A stretch of DNA of 6,061 nucleotides from Alphaproteobacteria bacterium (GTDB lineage Bacteria > Pseudomonadota > Alphaproteobacteria > Rhodobacterales > Rhodobacteraceae). A model generated the notes under the pieces. The model did not search any database, had not been told where the DNA came from, and was given only the letters and a program-made list of their open reading frames with translations. Below are positions 4,790 through 6,061 of the stretch, piece after piece. The position numbers and the translations under genes were made by a program. The stretch covers positions 1 through 6,061 of the forward strand of contig RFKM01000280.1 of assembly GCA_003694465.1 (NCBI GenBank), written 5' to 3'. Numbering within the stretch: position 1 is the first letter of the stretch; the number at the start of each line of letters is the position of its first letter.

Positions 4790-5860
4790 TCAGTCGACGG
4801 TCAGGACGATCTTGCCGACGTGGCGTTTCTCGGTGAAGGCCTCTTGGGCGGCGGCAATCTCGCGCAGCGGGAAGGTTTTGGCCACCAGCGGCTTGATTTC
4901 GCCACGTTCGATGCGGCGCACGAGGGTTGCGAAGACACCCGGGTCGAGCACCGTGCAGCCGTAGAAGGTGAGATCTTTCAGGTAGAGCTGGCGCAGATCG
5001 AGCGTGACTTCCGGCCCGGCGATCGCGCCCGAGACGGCGTAGCGGCCGCGCGGGCGCAGCACCTCGATGAGCGCCGGCCAGCCGGGACCGCCGACGAGGT
5101 CGATCACCACGTCGACGCTGTTCGGGCCGAGTTCGGCGACGAGGTCGGCGCCCCGGTCGATCACCCTCTCGGCGCCGATCTCGCGCAGCGCCTCGGCCTT
5201 GGACGACGAGGCGACGGCGATCACCTTCGCGCCGCGGGCGCGGGCGATCTGCACCGCCGCCGAGCCGACGCCCCCCGAGGCGCCGGTGACGAGCACGGTC
5301 TCGCCCGCCGTGACCCCCGCGCGGGTTTCAAGGTTCTCGGCGGTGGAATAGGAGCAGGGGAAGGAGGCCAGTTCGACATCCGTCAGCGGGCTTTCGACGC
5401 GGTGGGCATGGCGGGCGGCGACGCGGGTGTAGCGGGCAAAGCCGCCGTCGCATTCGGAGCCGAAATACCACGGGGTTTCGAGCATCCGCCCCTCGGCCTC
5501 GACGAGGCTGGGCTCGATGATCACCCGTTCGCCGACCCGGGCCGGGTCGACGTCGCTGCCGACGGCGACGATGCGCCCGCAGACGTCGGCCCCCTGGATG
5601 CGCGGGAATTTCAGCGGCGTGCCGGTCCAGGCGGCGTCTTGCTCGGGGCTGCCGGAGCGCGAATACCAGCCGATGCGGGTGTTGATGTCGGTATTGTTCA
5701 CAGCCGCCGCCGCGACGCGCACGATCACGTCGGTGGGCGCCGGGCGCGGCACCGGCAGGTCTTCGCGCCAGACCAGCATCTCCGGCCCGCCATGGCCGAC
5801 GAGGACGACCCCGGGCATGGTTTCGGGAAGCGGTTCGGCCGTCGCTGCGGTCTCGCTCAT
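4790..5860 (-). CDS. Medium-chain dehydrogenase/reductase, zinc-ligand-less
   Basis: MDR-superfamily NAD(P)(H)-dependent oxidoreductase of 356 residues, cytoplasmic, substrate unknown. The overall sequence resembles the uncharacterised MDR9-like 'alcohol dehydrogenase family' group. The N-terminal GroES-like domain has VNNTDINTRIGWY (54-66) and RIQGADVCG (87-95), where zinc alcohol dehydrogenases have a catalytic Cys and GHE; both zinc ligands are therefore absent, as is the four-Cys structural zinc lobe. The nucleotide-binding motif GASGGVGSAAVQ (193-204) is intact, as are FPCSYSTAEN (167-176) and the C-terminal KRHVGKIVL (345-353). The likely activity is quinone-oxidoreductase or enoyl-reductase-like rather than zinc-dependent alcohol oxidation. 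The start at 5860 is supported by AGGAG (5873-5869) eight bases upstream; it adds 14 residues before the point where relatives normally begin (Met15). The gene converges on lysC and diverges from the ptsP-like gene, so it forms a single-gene unit. Confidence 0.9.
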   Translation of the reverse strand: MSETAATAEPLPETMPGVVLVGHGGPEMLVWREDLPVPRPAPTDVIVRVAAAAVNNTDINTRIGWYSRSGSPEQDAAWTGTPLKFPRIQGADVCGRIVAVGSDVDPARVGERVIIEPSLVEAEGRMLETPWYFGSECDGGFARYTRVAARHAHRVESPLTDVELASFPCSYSTAENLETRAGVTAGETVLVTGASGGVGSAAVQIARARGAKVIAVASSSKAEALREIGAERVIDRGADLVAELGPNSVDVVIDLVGGPGWPALIEVLRPRGRYAVSGAIAGPEVTLDLRQLYLKDLTFYGCTVLDPGVFATLVRRIERGEIKPLVAKTFPLREIAAAQEAFTEKRHVGKIVLTVD

Positions 5861-5892
5861 GGGTCGGTCTCCTGACTCGGTTTCTCGCCGGG

Positions 5893-5921
5893 ACCGTGCC
5901 GCGCGGTCGGTTGGCTGTCAA
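5893..5921 (-). promoter_or_regulatory. Candidate promoter of the MDR gene
   Basis: On the - strand a perfect -35 TTGACA occupies 5921-5916. Seventeen bases later stands CACGGT (5898-5893), a poor -10. Transcription would begin near 5886, about 26 bases before the ATG. A consensus -35 with a weak -10 is common in alphaproteobacteria but could also mean dependence on an activator. Confidence 0.4.
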
Positions 5922-5945
5922 TCGAGGGCGGCGTGCAACTCCCGG

Positions 5946-5974
5946 TTGGCAAGCCCCCGGCTGGCCTCTAGGGT
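5946..5974 (+). promoter_or_regulatory. ptsP: Candidate promoter of the ptsP-like gene
   Basis: TTGGCA (5946-5951, five of six) and TAGGGT (5969-5974, three of six) are 17 bases apart. The start point would fall near 5981, about 22 bases before GTG 6003. The promoter lies about 25 bases from the oppositely directed -35 of the MDR gene, so a regulator bound between them could affect both. Confidence 0.4.
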
Positions 5975-6002
5975 AGGCGCGCGCAGGAAGAGGACGAGAG
6001 GC

Positions 6003-6061
6003 GTGCCCGTGAACCAGGTTACCGAAAGCCAGAGCCGCAGGTTGCTGGGCCGTCTGCGCGC
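6003..6061 (+). CDS. ptsP: N terminus of probable PEP-protein phosphotransferase EI-Ntr, cut by edge
   Basis: Only 19 codons are visible, reading MPVNQVTESQSRRLLGRLR. The pattern ESxSRxLLxRLR near the N terminus resembles the start of alphaproteobacterial PtsP, the enzyme I of the nitrogen-related phosphotransferase system, whose GAF domain begins soon after. I also recall ptsP lying next to lysC in Rhodobacteraceae, which fits this position. The GTG at 6003 is preferred because the purine run AGGAAGAGG (5985-5993) ends nine bases upstream; GTG at 6009, two codons in, would leave 15 bases. The assignment rests on a short stretch and on recalled gene order, so it is provisional. No domain or catalytic residue can be judged. 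Confidence 0.55.
   Translation, partial: MPVNQVTESQSRRLLGRLR

Noticed and set aside
4766..5875. 369-codon open frame on the + strand opposite the MDR gene
   Set aside because: It mirrors a clear dehydrogenase with a good ribosome binding site, begins inside the intergenic repeat, and has no recognisable domain.
1..6061. tRNA, rRNA, CRISPR array, insertion sequence or phage genes
   Set aside because: No cloverleaf, spaced direct repeats, transposase, integrase or structural phage protein is visible on either strand.

Overview
The window looks like ordinary chromosome from a high-GC alphaproteobacterium, most likely a member of the Rhodobacteraceae. The grounds are the strong G/C preference at third codon positions, the character of the proteins (a MetRS without a C-terminal tRNA-binding domain, a DUF1178 protein, a class II aspartokinase), and an intergenic motif of the form ATATCCCGGGGGG plus hairpins that I associate with that family. 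Genus and species cannot be told from what is here.

Layout. (1) Bases 2-1420, + strand: the 3' four fifths of metG (methionyl-tRNA synthetase); its first ~100 codons lie off the left edge. (2) 1421-1624: a hairpin-rich gap that begins with copy 1 of an intergenic repeat. (3) 1625-2107: a Nudix hydrolase, probably starting at TTG. (4) 2171-2623: a DUF1178 zinc-ribbon-like protein with its own candidate promoter, followed 15 bases later by (5) 2639-3304: a short-chain dehydrogenase/reductase, probably in the same transcript. (6) 3430-4674: lysC, aspartate kinase, with a possible internal start for a separate regulatory subunit. (7) 4675-4789: the gap between convergent genes, holding copy 2 of the repeat in inverted orientation. 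(8) 4790-5860, - strand: a medium-chain dehydrogenase/reductase without the usual zinc ligands. (9) 5861-6002: a divergent promoter region. (10) 6003 to the right edge: the first 19 codons of a + strand gene that resembles ptsP (EI-Ntr).

How the genes relate. These are mostly independent housekeeping or metabolic units: translation (metG), nucleotide or inositol-phosphate type hydrolysis (Nudix), entry to the aspartate amino-acid family (lysC), nitrogen-type phosphotransfer (ptsP), and two oxidoreductases of unknown substrate. I see no defence system, prophage, insertion sequence, CRISPR array or RNA gene.

The two points most worth a second look are structural. First, a ~70-base element is found directly behind two unrelated genes, in the sense orientation of each; its primary-sequence blocks are conserved and its first stem carries compensatory changes, which points to a functional RNA or terminator-like unit. 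Second, a consensus Shine-Dalgarno and GTG lie inside lysC exactly where the separately translated beta subunit of Bacillus and Corynebacterium aspartokinases begins.
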